A DNA stretch of 64,000 nucleotides from assembly GCF_900094545.1 (NCBI RefSeq), contig NZ_FMAH01000001.1:1-64000 (forward strand), given 5' to 3'. Numbering within the stretch: position 1 is the first letter of the stretch; each line of letters opens with the position of its first letter. Under the pieces are notes generated by a model. The model saw only the letters and a list, made by a program, of their open reading frames with translations, did not search any database and was not told where the DNA came from. The DNA is from Martinezella miluonensis (GTDB lineage Bacteria; Pseudomonadota; Alphaproteobacteria; Rhizobiales; Rhizobiaceae). This document shows positions 38,336 through 47,069 of this stretch, piece after piece. Both the position numbers and the translations under genes were made by a program.

Positions 38336-39217
38336 TCACTTCGCCTCCCGGAACATCTCGATAATGGCAGAAAAATCGCGGCCGCCATTGCCGAGTTTTT
38401 CGAAGAGTGCATAGAGCTGTGCCGCCTCCGCACCCAGAGGCGTGGATGCGCCGCTCAACAGAGCCGCCTCCTGCGACAGCCGCAGGTCCTTGAGCATCAG
38501 GGCAGCTGCAAAGCCGGGCTTGTAGTCGTGGTTGGCAGGCGAAGTCGGCACAGGGCCGGGCACGGGACAATAGGTGTTGATTGACCAGCACTGGCCAGAC
38601 GACGTCGAGGCGACGTCGAACAGGGCCTGATGCGAGAGGCCGAGCTTTTCGCCGAGCACGAAGGCCTCGCAGGCACCGATCATGGAAATGCCGAGGATCA
38701 TGTTGTTGCAGATCTTCGCGGCTTGGCCGGCACCGGCATCGCCGCAATGGACGATCTTCTTGCCCATCACTTCCAACAGGGGTTTGGCCGTCGCAAAGCT
38801 CTCGGTCGAGCCTCCGGCCATGAAGGTCAGCGTGCCGACCGCAGCACCACCCGTGCCGCCGGACACCGGCGCATCGAGCGAGAGGCAGCCGGCATCATCA
38901 GCCATGGCGTGCGCCTTGCGGGCACTGTCGACATCGATGGTAGAGCTGTCGATCAACAGGGTTCCCTTGGGCACGGACCGCAACACGTCTGTCCAGACGG
39001 TGATGACTTGCTGGCCCTTCGGCAGCATGGTCACGACCACTTCCGCGTCCGCCGAAGCCTCAGTCAGCACGCTGGCAGGTTTCACTCCCGATGCCTCGGC
39101 AGCCTTCAGCACATCATGCGAGAGGTCGAACCCCGTGACGGCATGGCCCGCCTTGACGAGATTGGCGGCCATCGGGCCTCCCATATTGCCGAGGCCGATG
39201 AATGCGATCCGTGTCAT
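38336..39217 (-). CDS. mmsB: 3-hydroxyisobutyrate dehydrogenase
   Basis: 293 aa. NAD-binding IAFIGLGNMGGPMAANLVKAGHAV; substrate motif LSLDAPVSGGTGGAAVGTLTFMAGG; catalytic Lys in GQAAKICNNMILGISMI. Oxidises 3-hydroxyisobutyrate to methylmalonate semialdehyde in valine breakdown. It is next to a 3-hydroxyisobutyryl-CoA hydrolase-like gene on the same strand, supporting the assignment. Confidence 0.94.
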   Translation of the reverse strand: MTRIAFIGLGNMGGPMAANLVKAGHAVTGFDLSHDVLKAAEASGVKPASVLTEASADAEVVVTMLPKGQQVITVWTDVLRSVPKGTLLIDSSTIDVDSARKAHAMADDAGCLSLDAPVSGGTGGAAVGTLTFMAGGSTESFATAKPLLEVMGKKIVHCGDAGAGQAAKICNNMILGISMIGACEAFVLGEKLGLSHQALFDVASTSSGQCWSINTYCPVPGPVPTSPANHDYKPGFAAALMLKDLRLSQEAALLSGASTPLGAEAAQLYALFEKLGNGGRDFSAIIEMFREAK

Positions 39218-39242
39218 GATGTTTTCCTCCCATGATCGGTTG

Positions 39243-39291
39243 AAGCAATTCCGGGAAAGATGCAGATCCGCTTTCCGTTCCGGAATTGCTT
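39243..39291. repeat. Inverted repeat upstream of mmsB
   Basis: AAGCAATTCCGG (39243-39254) and CCGGAATTGCTT (39280-39291) are perfect 12-bp inverted repeats. Inner GGAAAG/CTTTCC arms (254-259, 271-276) extend the hairpin. It lies between the hydrolase stop and the mmsB start. It looks like a short palindromic repeat element; a regulatory role is possible. Confidence 0.6.
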
Positions 39292-39341
39292 AAAGTGGTG
39301 AGATAGAGCGATTCGGAAATTCAGTGGTGAGCTGAACCGTC

Positions 39342-40400
39342 CTAGTTCGCGAAAAGCGGCGGCTGCGGCGGTGCGAAAAAGCGGTCGATATCGGCAGCAG
39401 CCACTTCAGAAAGGCTCGCCGGAGACCATTTCGGATTGCGATCCTTGTCGATAACAGCGGCGCGCACGCCTTCGTAGAAATCGTGATTATACAATATGCC
39501 CTTGCAGGCGCCGAGTTCCCGATTGAGGCATTCGGCGAGATTGGCGCTTGTTCGCCCTGCCCGCAGCAGCCGCAAGGTCAGCTTCAGGCTGGTCGGTGAG
39601 CGGCTGGCGATCACGCCGGCGGCTTCTGCGGCAAACTCTCCGGGTTCAGCCATCAATGCCGTTAGAATCTCTTCCACCGTGTCTGCCGAGAACGTGCGGT
39701 CGATCACATTGCGGTTTGCCGCAAGCCGGCTCTCGCTAGCGTCCGAAGCCATCGTGCGGATCAATGCGTGCACCTCTGCGCCAGAGGTGGCGGCGGGCAG
39801 CGCCGCAATCGCATCCACGAGAGCCGGCAGCGCCGAGGACGCGACATAATGATCGGCAAAACCGGCATGGATGACATCGGCTGCCTCGACGGTAAGGCCG
39901 GTCAGCCCCATCCAGGTGCCGGCTTCACCCGGCGCGCGCGGCAGCAACCAGGTGGCGCCGACATCCGGGAAGTAGCCGATGCCGGTTTCCGGCATGGCAA
40001 GGCGGGTGCGCTCGGTGACGACGCGATGGCTGCCATGCGCCGAGAGGCCGACGCCGCCACCCATGGTGATGCCGTCCATCAGCACTACATAGGGTTTTGG
40101 ATAGCGCGAAATGGCATGATTGAGCAGGAACTCTTCGCGCCAGAAAGTTTCCGCTTCATCGGACCCCTCCCTGCCGCTCCGGTGCAGCAGGCGAATGTCG
40201 CCGCCGGCGCAAAAGCCGCGCTCTCCCTCGCCCATGACGATGACGCTCGCGACCGCGGGGTCGGCGGCGAAATCCTCCAAGGCCGGAGCAATGGTCCGCA
40301 CCATCGGCAATGTCAGGCTGTTCAGCGCCTTCGGGCGGTTGAGCCTGATGATGCCGGCCGATCCGCGCCGCTCGATGATGACCTCGTCGGTGCTATCCAT
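39342..40400 (-). CDS. Enoyl-CoA hydratase/isomerase family, 3-hydroxyisobutyryl-CoA hydrolase-like
   Basis: 352 aa from ATG 40400 (MDSTDEVIIERRGSAGIIRL), GGAG 6 nt upstream. Crotonase-fold motifs typical of the HIBCH branch: GFCAGGDIRLLHR, LMDGITMGGGVGLSAHGSHRVVTERTRLAMPETGIGYFPDVGATW, and C-terminal EGVRAAVIDKDRNPKW. It likely hydrolyses 3-hydroxyisobutyryl-CoA, the step before MmsB in valine catabolism. Confidence 0.92.
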   Translation of the reverse strand: MDSTDEVIIERRGSAGIIRLNRPKALNSLTLPMVRTIAPALEDFAADPAVASVIVMGEGERGFCAGGDIRLLHRSGREGSDEAETFWREEFLLNHAISRYPKPYVVLMDGITMGGGVGLSAHGSHRVVTERTRLAMPETGIGYFPDVGATWLLPRAPGEAGTWMGLTGLTVEAADVIHAGFADHYVASSALPALVDAIAALPAATSGAEVHALIRTMASDASESRLAANRNVIDRTFSADTVEEILTALMAEPGEFAAEAAGVIASRSPTSLKLTLRLLRAGRTSANLAECLNRELGACKGILYNHDFYEGVRAAVIDKDRNPKWSPASLSEVAAADIDRFFAPPQPPLFAN

Positions 40401-40476
40401 GCAAATCTCCTGTCCCTGCTGCCAGAACGGTTTGCATTTCATGGAAACGCCGCGCCGTTCTAGCTCTTTGTCTTAG

Positions 40477-40524
40477 CGCAACTCCGGACGGAAAACCGCT
40501 CCGCACTTTTCCTGGACCTGCTCT
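40477..40524. repeat. Dispersed rhizobial intergenic repeat (copy C)
   Basis: Contains CGGAAAACCGCTCCGCACTT followed by TTCCTGGACCTGCTCT, closely matching copy A at 2547-2594. It sits between the GMC oxidoreductase stop and the hydrolase start. Confidence 0.75.
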
Positions 40525-40537
40525 CATGAATAAGCCT

Positions 40538-42133
40538 TCATCGATTGTCGGCAAGGATCATCTCGGCTGCCTTCTCGGCGATCATGATGGTTGGTGAATT
40601 CGTGTTGCCTGATGTGATCGATGGCATGATGGAGGCGTCGGCGATGCGAAGCCCCGACAACGCTCGCAGCCGCAAGCGGGGATCAACAGCGCTTTGCGCG
40701 TCGCCGCCCATGCGGCATGTGCCGACCGGGTGGAAAATCGTCGTGCCGATATCGCCGGCAGCCCGCTCCAGATCGGCGTCCGTCTCATAGGCCGGTCCGG
40801 GCTTGAATTCCTCGGGTCTGAACCGGGCGAACGAGGGCTGCGCCACGATCCGCCGCGTCAAGCGAATGGAGCGCACGGCGATCTCCCGGTCGCGCTGAGC
40901 GGAGAGATAGTTCGGGCTGATGGCCGGCTGCATGGCAAAATCGGGGCTGCGCACATGCACCGAGCCACGGCTTTCGGGCCGCAGATTGCAGACGCTGGCG
41001 GTGATCGCCGGAAAGGGATGCACGGGATCCCCGAACTTGTCGAGCGAGACCGGCTGCACATGATATTGCAGATCCGGCGTTTCCTTGTCGGGGCCGGAGC
41101 GCGTGAAGATACCAAGCTGGCTCGGCGCCATCGCCATCGGGCCTGAGCGGCGAACGAGATACTCGAGGCCGATCGCCGCCTTGCCGATGAGGCTCGTCGC
41201 CTTCTCGTTCAGCGTGGGAACGCCGGTCACCTTGTAAGCCATGCGAAGCTGCAAATGATCCTGCAGATTTTCGCCGACGGATCTGACCTCGCGCACGACC
41301 TCGATGCCGGCCTTGCTCAACACATCGCCATGGCCGATGCCTGACAGTTCGAGAATATGCGGTGAGCCAATGGAGCCGGCTGACAGTACGGTCTCCTTGC
41401 TTGCATAGGCGCGCTTCTCCACGCCGTCATGCAGGAATTCGACACCGGTCACGGCATCGCCCTCAACGATCAAGCGACGAACCTGCGCCTTGGTATAGAC
41501 GGTCAGATTGCCGCGCTTCATGGCCGGGCGCAGGAAGGCCTTCGTCGTGTTCCAGCGGATGCCGGAGCGCTGGTTGACGTCGAAATAGCCCGATCCTTCA
41601 TTGTTGCCGCGATTAAAATCCGGCGTTTCCGGGATGCCGGCCTCTCTGGCTGCAGCCTGGAAGGCGTCCAGCACGGCCCAGCGGACACGCGCTTTTTCGA
41701 CCCGCCATTCGCCGCCGGCGCCGTGCATCTCGTCCTTGCCTCGATAGTGATCCTCGGACTTGATGAAATAGGGCAGCACGTCGTCCCAGCCCCAGCCCGC
41801 GCAACCGAGCTGCCGCCAGAGATCGTAGTCGCGCGCCTGGCCACGCATGTAGATCATGCCGTTGATGGAGGAGCTGCCGCCGAGCACCTTGCCGCGCGGA
41901 TAGTTCAGCGACCGGCCGTTCAGGCCCGCTTCCGCCGACGTGGTGAAACACCAATCGGTGCGGGGATTGTTGATGCAATAGAGATAGCCGACCGGGATAT
42001 GGATCCAGTGGTAGTTGTCGTTGCCGCCCGCTTCCAAGAGCAGCACTCTGCTGTTGCGGTCAGCCGAGAGCCGGTTGGCAAGCACGCAACCGGCACTGCC
42101 AGCGCCGATGATGATGTAGTCGAAGCGATCCAT
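40538..42133 (-). CDS. GMC-family FAD-dependent oxidoreductase (choline/alcohol dehydrogenase-like)
   Basis: 531 aa. N-terminal FAD-binding FDYIIIGAGSAGCVLANRLS; GMC signature 1 YPRGKVLGGSSSINGMIYMRG; signature 2 GSIGSPHILELSGIG; C-terminal catalytic HPVGTCRMGG and ASIMPSITSGNTNSPTIMIAEKAAEMI. Oxidises an alcohol substrate that cannot be specified; choline dehydrogenase proper usually sits with betB/betI, which are absent here. Downstream of a branched-chain-type ABC transporter operon but separated by a repeat. Confidence 0.9.
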   Translation of the reverse strand: MDRFDYIIIGAGSAGCVLANRLSADRNSRVLLLEAGGNDNYHWIHIPVGYLYCINNPRTDWCFTTSAEAGLNGRSLNYPRGKVLGGSSSINGMIYMRGQARDYDLWRQLGCAGWGWDDVLPYFIKSEDHYRGKDEMHGAGGEWRVEKARVRWAVLDAFQAAAREAGIPETPDFNRGNNEGSGYFDVNQRSGIRWNTTKAFLRPAMKRGNLTVYTKAQVRRLIVEGDAVTGVEFLHDGVEKRAYASKETVLSAGSIGSPHILELSGIGHGDVLSKAGIEVVREVRSVGENLQDHLQLRMAYKVTGVPTLNEKATSLIGKAAIGLEYLVRRSGPMAMAPSQLGIFTRSGPDKETPDLQYHVQPVSLDKFGDPVHPFPAITASVCNLRPESRGSVHVRSPDFAMQPAISPNYLSAQRDREIAVRSIRLTRRIVAQPSFARFRPEEFKPGPAYETDADLERAAGDIGTTIFHPVGTCRMGGDAQSAVDPRLRLRALSGLRIADASIMPSITSGNTNSPTIMIAEKAAEMILADNR

Positions 42134-42148
42134 TCCAAAAACTCTGTC

Positions 42149-42304
42149 GTCCCCTCTCCCCGCGCGCGCGGAGAGGGGTGGGGTGATGGGCGAGCAGGTC
42201 CGGCAAATTCCGTGTTCACCGGCAATTTATGCAGGCCCCTCATCCGCCCTTCGGGCACCTTCTCCCCGCCCCTTCGACAAGCTCAGGACAGGGAGAAGGA
42301 AGAT
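42149..42304. repeat. RIME-like intergenic repeat element
   Basis: Left arm: hairpin CCCCTCTCC / GGAGAGGGG (42151-42159, 42170-42178). Right arm (about 42233-42304): CCCCTCATCCGCCCTTCGGG, then CCCCTTCGACAAGCTCAGGA and an inverted CTTCTCCC/GGGAGAAGG. This is the style of mosaic intergenic repeats common in Rhizobium. It fills the space between the GMC gene and livM. A shorter related piece (CCCCTCACCCTAGCCCTC) is at 38290-38307. Confidence 0.75.
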
Positions 42305-42310
42305 GGATAG

Positions 42311-43294
42311 TCACCGCCGATATTCAAAACCCAGTTTCCGTCCGAGCCGCGAGGCATAGAATTCACCGACGATGCCGCGGCGGAAGAGCAGGACGCAAAC
42401 CATGAAGACGATGCCGGTGATGATGGTGACCGGGAATTCCGAGGTCGCGAGATAATTCTCCAGCGTCGCCACCAACCCCGCTCCGAAAATCGGACCGATC
42501 AGCGTGCCGATCCCGCCGAGCAGGGTCATGAGGATGACTTCGCCGGACATCTGCCAAGCGACATCGGTCAGCGTCGCGAACTGAAAGACCAACGCCTTGA
42601 CCGCTCCGGCGAGCCCCGCCAGCGCCGCCGACATGACGAAGGCGCCGAGCTTGTAATGTGCGACGGAATAGCCGAGCGAGATCGCCCGCTGCTCGTTCTC
42701 GCGGATCGATTTCAGGATCATGCCGAAAGGTGAATTGATGAAGCGCCAGGTGATCAGAACGCCGATCAGAAACACTGCGAGAACGAAGTAATACATGTTG
42801 AAGGCGTTGCTGAGATCGAGGACACCGAGGAGGTAGCCGCGCGGCACCGACTGAATGCCGTCCTCGCCCTGAGTGAACTTGGCCTGCAAGCAGAAGAAAT
42901 AGAACATGTAGGACAGCGCCAGCGTGATCATGGCGAAATAGATGCCCTGCCGCCGGATGGCGACGAAGCCCATGACGAGACCGAGCAGGGACGCACCGGC
43001 AACGCCGATCAAGATGCCGAGCTCAGGCGGGACACCCCATTCCTTCACCGCATAGGCTGTGAAATAGGCCGCACCGCCGAAGAAGGTGGCGTGACCGAAG
43101 GACAGCAGGCCGGCATAGCCGAGCAGCAGATTGAAGGCGCAGGCGAAAAGCGCAAAGCAGAGCACCTTCATGACGAAAATCGGGTAGATGAAGAATGGCG
43201 CCCAGATCAATCCGACGAGGCCGAGAACCAGCAGCAGCTTCTGTACCGATAAAGCCGGCCGTGACGTGGATTTCAATGTGGTTACTCCAGCCAT
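42311..43294 (-). CDS. livM: Branched-chain amino acid-type ABC transporter permease LivM
   Basis: 327 aa from ATG 43294 (GGGA 8 nt upstream); an ATG at 43303 would add three residues and overlap livH by 8 nt. Multiple membrane helices; LivM signatures AFNLLLGYAGLLSFGHATFFGGAAY, GIYFAMITLALSYMFYF, NSPFGMILKSIRENEQRAISLGY, GGIGTLIGPIFGAGLV. Inner-membrane permease of a HAAT-family importer; last gene of the operon. Confidence 0.93.
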   Translation of the reverse strand: MAGVTTLKSTSRPALSVQKLLLVLGLVGLIWAPFFIYPIFVMKVLCFALFACAFNLLLGYAGLLSFGHATFFGGAAYFTAYAVKEWGVPPELGILIGVAGASLLGLVMGFVAIRRQGIYFAMITLALSYMFYFFCLQAKFTQGEDGIQSVPRGYLLGVLDLSNAFNMYYFVLAVFLIGVLITWRFINSPFGMILKSIRENEQRAISLGYSVAHYKLGAFVMSAALAGLAGAVKALVFQFATLTDVAWQMSGEVILMTLLGGIGTLIGPIFGAGLVATLENYLATSEFPVTIITGIVFMVCVLLFRRGIVGEFYASRLGRKLGFEYRR

Positions 43295-43295
43295 A

Positions 43296-44183
43296 TCACG
43301 CATCCCGACCGAAGAGGCCCGCGGGCCTGAGGAGCAGCACGATCGCCATGATCACGAAGACGACGATGTTGGAGGCTTCCGGATAGAAGACCTTGGTGAG
43401 ACCCTCGGCAACCCCGAGCATATAGCCAGTAACGATCGCGCCCATGATCGAGCCCATGCCGCCGACGACGACCACCGCGAAGACGATGATGATCATGTTC
43501 GATCCCATCAGCGGCGACACCTGGTAGATCGGTGCGGCCAGCACGCCGGCAAAGGCGGCAAGCGCTACGCCGAAGCCGTAGGTAAGCGTCAGCAGCACCG
43601 GCACGTTGACGCCGAAAACCTGCACAAGCACGGAATTCTCGGTCGCTGCACGCAGATAGGCACCGAGCTTGGTCTTCTCGATCAGAAGCCAGGTCCCGAT
43701 GCAAACGATCAGCGAGGCGATGACCACCCAGCCGCGATAGACGGGCAGGAACATGAAGCCGATATTTTTCGCGCCCGCCAATTCCGTCGGAACGGCATAG
43801 GGCTGGCCGGAGGAGCCGTAGAGATAGCGGAAGGTTCCCTCGATGGTCAGCGCCATGCCGAAAGTGAAGAGCAACCCGTAAAGCGGATCGATCTTGTAGA
43901 GCTGGCGCAGGCAGAGCCGCTCGACCAGCGCTCCGAACAGGCCGACGATCAGTGGTGCCAGAATGAGGGCCGGCCAGTAGCCGATACCGGCATAGGCGAG
44001 CAGCAGATAGGCCGTGAAAGCCCCAAGCATATAGAGCGCGCCATGGGCGAAATTGATGACCCGCAGCATGCCGAAGATGATCGCGAGACCAAGGCTTAAG
44101 AGCGCATAGAAGGAGCCGTTGATGAGGCCGATCAGCAATTGACCGAGAAGGGCCTGGGCAGGGATGCCGAATATCGTCGTCAT
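43296..44183 (-). CDS. livH: Branched-chain amino acid-type ABC transporter permease LivH
   Basis: 295 aa membrane protein. Signatures: LLIGLINGSFYALLSLGLAIIFGMLRVINFAHGALYMLGAF; GAYLRAATENSVLVQVFGVNV; VVVVGGMGSIMGAIVTGYMLGVAEGLTKVF. Pairs with LivM. Three nt downstream of livF. Confidence 0.95.
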   Translation of the reverse strand: MTTIFGIPAQALLGQLLIGLINGSFYALLSLGLAIIFGMLRVINFAHGALYMLGAFTAYLLLAYAGIGYWPALILAPLIVGLFGALVERLCLRQLYKIDPLYGLLFTFGMALTIEGTFRYLYGSSGQPYAVPTELAGAKNIGFMFLPVYRGWVVIASLIVCIGTWLLIEKTKLGAYLRAATENSVLVQVFGVNVPVLLTLTYGFGVALAAFAGVLAAPIYQVSPLMGSNMIIIVFAVVVVGGMGSIMGAIVTGYMLGVAEGLTKVFYPEASNIVVFVIMAIVLLLRPAGLFGRDA

Positions 44184-44186
44184 GGC

Positions 44187-44894
44187 TCAGACCCCCAGGA
44201 CCTTGTGCAGCATATCCATGCGCTGCTGCAATTCGCCGACCGGAAATTCCGAGACCATCTGGCCGTGATCCATCAGATAGAAGCGATCGGCGATGCGGCT
44301 GGCGAAACGGAAATTCTGCTCGACAAGCAATATGGTCATGCCGCGGCCTTTCAGCTTCTGCAGGACTTCGCCGATGCGCTGGACGATGACGGGGGCAAGG
44401 CCCTCGGTCGGCTCGTCGAGCAGCAGCATGCGAACGCCGGTGCGCAGAATGCGGGCCATGGCGAGCATCTGCTGCTCACCACCCGAGAGCCTGGTGCCGA
44501 CGCTGTTGCGCCGCTCATGCAGATTGGGAAACAGCTCAAAGATCTCGTCGAGCGTCATGCCGCCAGGGGCGACGACCGGCGGCAGCATCAGGTTTTCATA
44601 AACGCTGAGCGTCGAGAAGATACCGCGCTCTTCCGGCACGAAACCGATGCCATGGCGCGCCGTCTTGTGCAGCGGCACCTGCATCATGTCCGTGCCGGCA
44701 AAGGCGATCCTGCCCTTGCGGGCGCGGACGATGCCGACGATCGTGCGCAGCGTCGTCGTCTTGCCGACGCCGTTGCGGCCGAGGATGGTGATGGTTTCCC
44801 CTTCGCTCAGATGCATGTCGACGCCATGCAGGATATGGCTTTCGCCATACCAGGCATTAAGGCCCTGAACTTCCAGAAGCGGCGCCATCGTCAA
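44187..44894 (-). CDS. livF: ABC transporter ATP-binding protein LivF
   Basis: 235 aa. Walker A GRNGVGKTTTLRTI; signature LSGGEQQMLAMARIL; Walker B MLLLDEPTEGLAP; switch His in ILLVEQNFRFA region. Overlaps livG by 4 nt (ATGA). Confidence 0.96.
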   Translation of the reverse strand: MTMAPLLEVQGLNAWYGESHILHGVDMHLSEGETITILGRNGVGKTTTLRTIVGIVRARKGRIAFAGTDMMQVPLHKTARHGIGFVPEERGIFSTLSVYENLMLPPVVAPGGMTLDEIFELFPNLHERRNSVGTRLSGGEQQMLAMARILRTGVRMLLLDEPTEGLAPVIVQRIGEVLQKLKGRGMTILLVEQNFRFASRIADRFYLMDHGQMVSEFPVGELQQRMDMLHKVLGV

Positions 44895-45673
44895 GCCTCC
44901 TCAGTGCCCATATAGGCTTCCCGGACGCGCGGGTCGCGGCTCACGGTAGCATAGTCGCCCTGAGCCAGGATCTCGCCGCGCTGCAGGACTGTGACATGAT
45001 GGCAAATATCGGCAACGACGGAGAGATTGTGTTCCACCATGAGCACAGCCCTGTCGCGCGCAACGTCGCGGATGATGGCGGAGACCGTGTTCACATCCTC
45101 CAGCCCCATGCCGGCCATCGGCTCGTCAAGCAGCAGCACCTTCGGATCGAGCGCAAGCGTCGTCGCGATCTCCAGAACGCGCTTGCGGCCATAGGAAAGA
45201 TCGGCAGCGACAGCGTTGCGTTCCTTCGAGAGACCCACGGAGGCAATAAGCTGTTCGGCACGGGCATTGAGGCTGTCGAGTGACGACAGCGACCGCCAGA
45301 ACTGGTGCGCAAGGTTGTTTGGCCGCTGCAGGGCGACACGGACATTGTCCAGCACTGTCAGATGCGGGAAGACGGCCGAAATCTGGAAGGAGCGCACGAG
45401 GCCCATGCGCGCAACCTTGTCGGGTCGTGTCCGCGTGATATCGGTGCCGAGCAGCGTGATCGTGCCATGCGTCGGCTGCAGAAACTTGGTGAGCAGGTTG
45501 AACACCGTCGTCTTGCCGGCGCCGTTCGGGCCGATCAGCGCGTGAACGCGGGCGTGATGCACGTCGAGATCGACATTCTTGACGGCGGTGAAGCCGCCAA
45601 AATCCCGGCGCAACCCCCGGGCGGACAAGACCACCCGGGGCGCTTCATGCGGATGTGTCGCTGACATCGTCAT
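44891..45673 (-). CDS. livG: ABC transporter ATP-binding protein LivG
   Basis: 260 aa. Walker A IGPNGAGKTTVFNLLTKF; LSYGRKRVLEIATTLALDPKVLLLDEPMAGMG; C-terminal VMVEHNLSVVADIC and YLGTEEA-like tail (EAYMGTEEA). Second ATPase of the importer, 15 nt after the binding-protein gene. Confidence 0.96.
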   Translation of the reverse strand: MTMSATHPHEAPRVVLSARGLRRDFGGFTAVKNVDLDVHHARVHALIGPNGAGKTTVFNLLTKFLQPTHGTITLLGTDITRTRPDKVARMGLVRSFQISAVFPHLTVLDNVRVALQRPNNLAHQFWRSLSSLDSLNARAEQLIASVGLSKERNAVAADLSYGRKRVLEIATTLALDPKVLLLDEPMAGMGLEDVNTVSAIIRDVARDRAVLMVEHNLSVVADICHHVTVLQRGEILAQGDYATVSRDPRVREAYMGTEEA

Positions 45674-45688
45674 AGGCCGGTCGCAGCC

Positions 45689-46897
45689 CTATTGCTTGAC
45701 GAGGTCGCAGCCGCTCTTGGCCGGATCAATATAGGCTTCCTTGCCAGGGATCGTCGCCAGCACGTTGAAGTAATCCCACGGCTCCTTGCTCTCCTCGGGC
45801 TTCTTGACCTGAAGCAGATACATGTCGTGGATCATGCGGCCGTTGGCGCCGACCGCGCCGCCACGACCGAAGAAGTCGTCGACGGGCATTTCATGCAGTT
45901 CCTTGGCCACGGCATCGGTATCATCCGTGCCGGCCTTCTGGACTGCCTTCAAATATTGCATCACGGCGGAATAGGTGCCGGCATGGACCATATTCGGCAT
46001 TTTGCCGGTGCGGGCAAAGAAGCGCTTGCCGAATTCGCGGCTCTTGTCGTCGAGGTTCCAGTAGTAGCCTTCCGTCAAGGTCAGGCCTTGTGCCGCCTTC
46101 AAGCCGAGACCATGAACTTCGGCGAGCGTGAAGAGCAGCGCCGCCAGATGCTGGCCACTCTGGCTGATGCCGAATTCAGAAGCCTGCTTGATGGCATTCG
46201 CGGTATCGAGACCGGCATTGGCAAGGCCGATGACCTTGGCGCCTGACGATTGTGCCTGCAACAGGAAGGACGAGAAGTCGTTCGACGACAACGGATGGCG
46301 GACGGAACCCAAGATCTTGCCGCCGTTCGCCTTAACGAAATCGCTCGTCTGCTGCTCCAGCGAGTAGCCGAATGCATAATCTGCAGTCAGGAAGAACCAG
46401 GTGTCGCCACCCTGCTTGACCAGCGCGCCGCCGGTGCCGACGGCAAGAGCATGCGTGTCATAGGCCCAGTGGAAGCCATAGGGCGAGCATTGCTTGCCGG
46501 TGAGATCCGTCGTGGCGGCACCGGTGACGATATCGATCTTCTTCTTTTCCTTGCCGACGGCCTGCACGGCGAGCGCGACCGAGGAGGTCGTCAGCTCCAT
46601 GATCGCATCGACCTTGTCCTGATCATACCATTGGCGGGCGATGTTGGAGGCGATATCGGGCTTGTTCTGGTGATCGGCATTGACGATCTCGATCGGCACG
46701 CCCAGAACCTTGCCGCCGAAATCCTCCGCGGCCATCTTGGCGGCTTCCACCGACGACTTGCCACCGAAGTCGGCGTATACGCCGGATTGGTCATTCAGGA
46801 TGCCGATCTTCACGACACCATCCGAAGCGCCGGCGGCAAAAGCCGAGGTACTCGCTGCAAGCAGAAATGCCAGGGATGCAATAAGACTCTTTCGCAT
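45689..46897 (-). CDS. Periplasmic substrate-binding protein of branched-chain-type ABC transporter
   Basis: 402 aa from ATG 46897 (MRKSLIASLAFLLAASTSAF), with a strong GGAGAGG site upstream; the upstream extension of the frame is not needed. Signal peptide cleaved near AFA-AG. Peripla_BP_6 fold: VVKIGILNDQSGVYADFGGKSSVEAAKMAAEDFGGKVLG. This family binds amino acids, amides, urea or aromatic acids; the ligand is not predictable here. First gene of the operon. Confidence 0.93.
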   Translation of the reverse strand: MRKSLIASLAFLLAASTSAFAAGASDGVVKIGILNDQSGVYADFGGKSSVEAAKMAAEDFGGKVLGVPIEIVNADHQNKPDIASNIARQWYDQDKVDAIMELTTSSVALAVQAVGKEKKKIDIVTGAATTDLTGKQCSPYGFHWAYDTHALAVGTGGALVKQGGDTWFFLTADYAFGYSLEQQTSDFVKANGGKILGSVRHPLSSNDFSSFLLQAQSSGAKVIGLANAGLDTANAIKQASEFGISQSGQHLAALLFTLAEVHGLGLKAAQGLTLTEGYYWNLDDKSREFGKRFFARTGKMPNMVHAGTYSAVMQYLKAVQKAGTDDTDAVAKELHEMPVDDFFGRGGAVGANGRMIHDMYLLQVKKPEESKEPWDYFNVLATIPGKEAYIDPAKSGCDLVKQ

Positions 46898-47069
46898 ATC
46901 CTCTCCTCCCAGAGATTTGGCAAAAATGAATCTGTTCAAAATTGGCCAGTCGCTTTCCTCAAAACGACTTTTCCCGACGGCAAGATCACGGAATTCGCGC
47001 GTTGACGCAAGTCGTGATTGAAACTAATTCCAAACAGTGTCTGTTCATTTTTGAACAGCAGGGAGAGAT
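46898..47069. promoter_or_regulatory. Divergent control region, liv-type operon and LysR gene
   Basis: 172 bp between the two divergent starts. It holds an 18-bp perfect palindrome CTGTTCA-TTTT-TGAACAG at 47041-47058 and a related TGAA-TCTG-TTCA at 46927-46938. Both are likely binding sites for the LysR-type regulator. Confidence 0.65.
47041..47058. promoter_or_regulatory. Palindromic operator candidate in front of LysR gene
   Basis: CTGTTCATTTTTGAACAG: 7-bp perfect arms and 4-nt centre, ending 11 nt before the LysR start. This position fits autorepression. The CTGTTCA half-site recurs at 46932-46938, 35 nt upstream of the binding-protein gene start. Confidence 0.6.
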
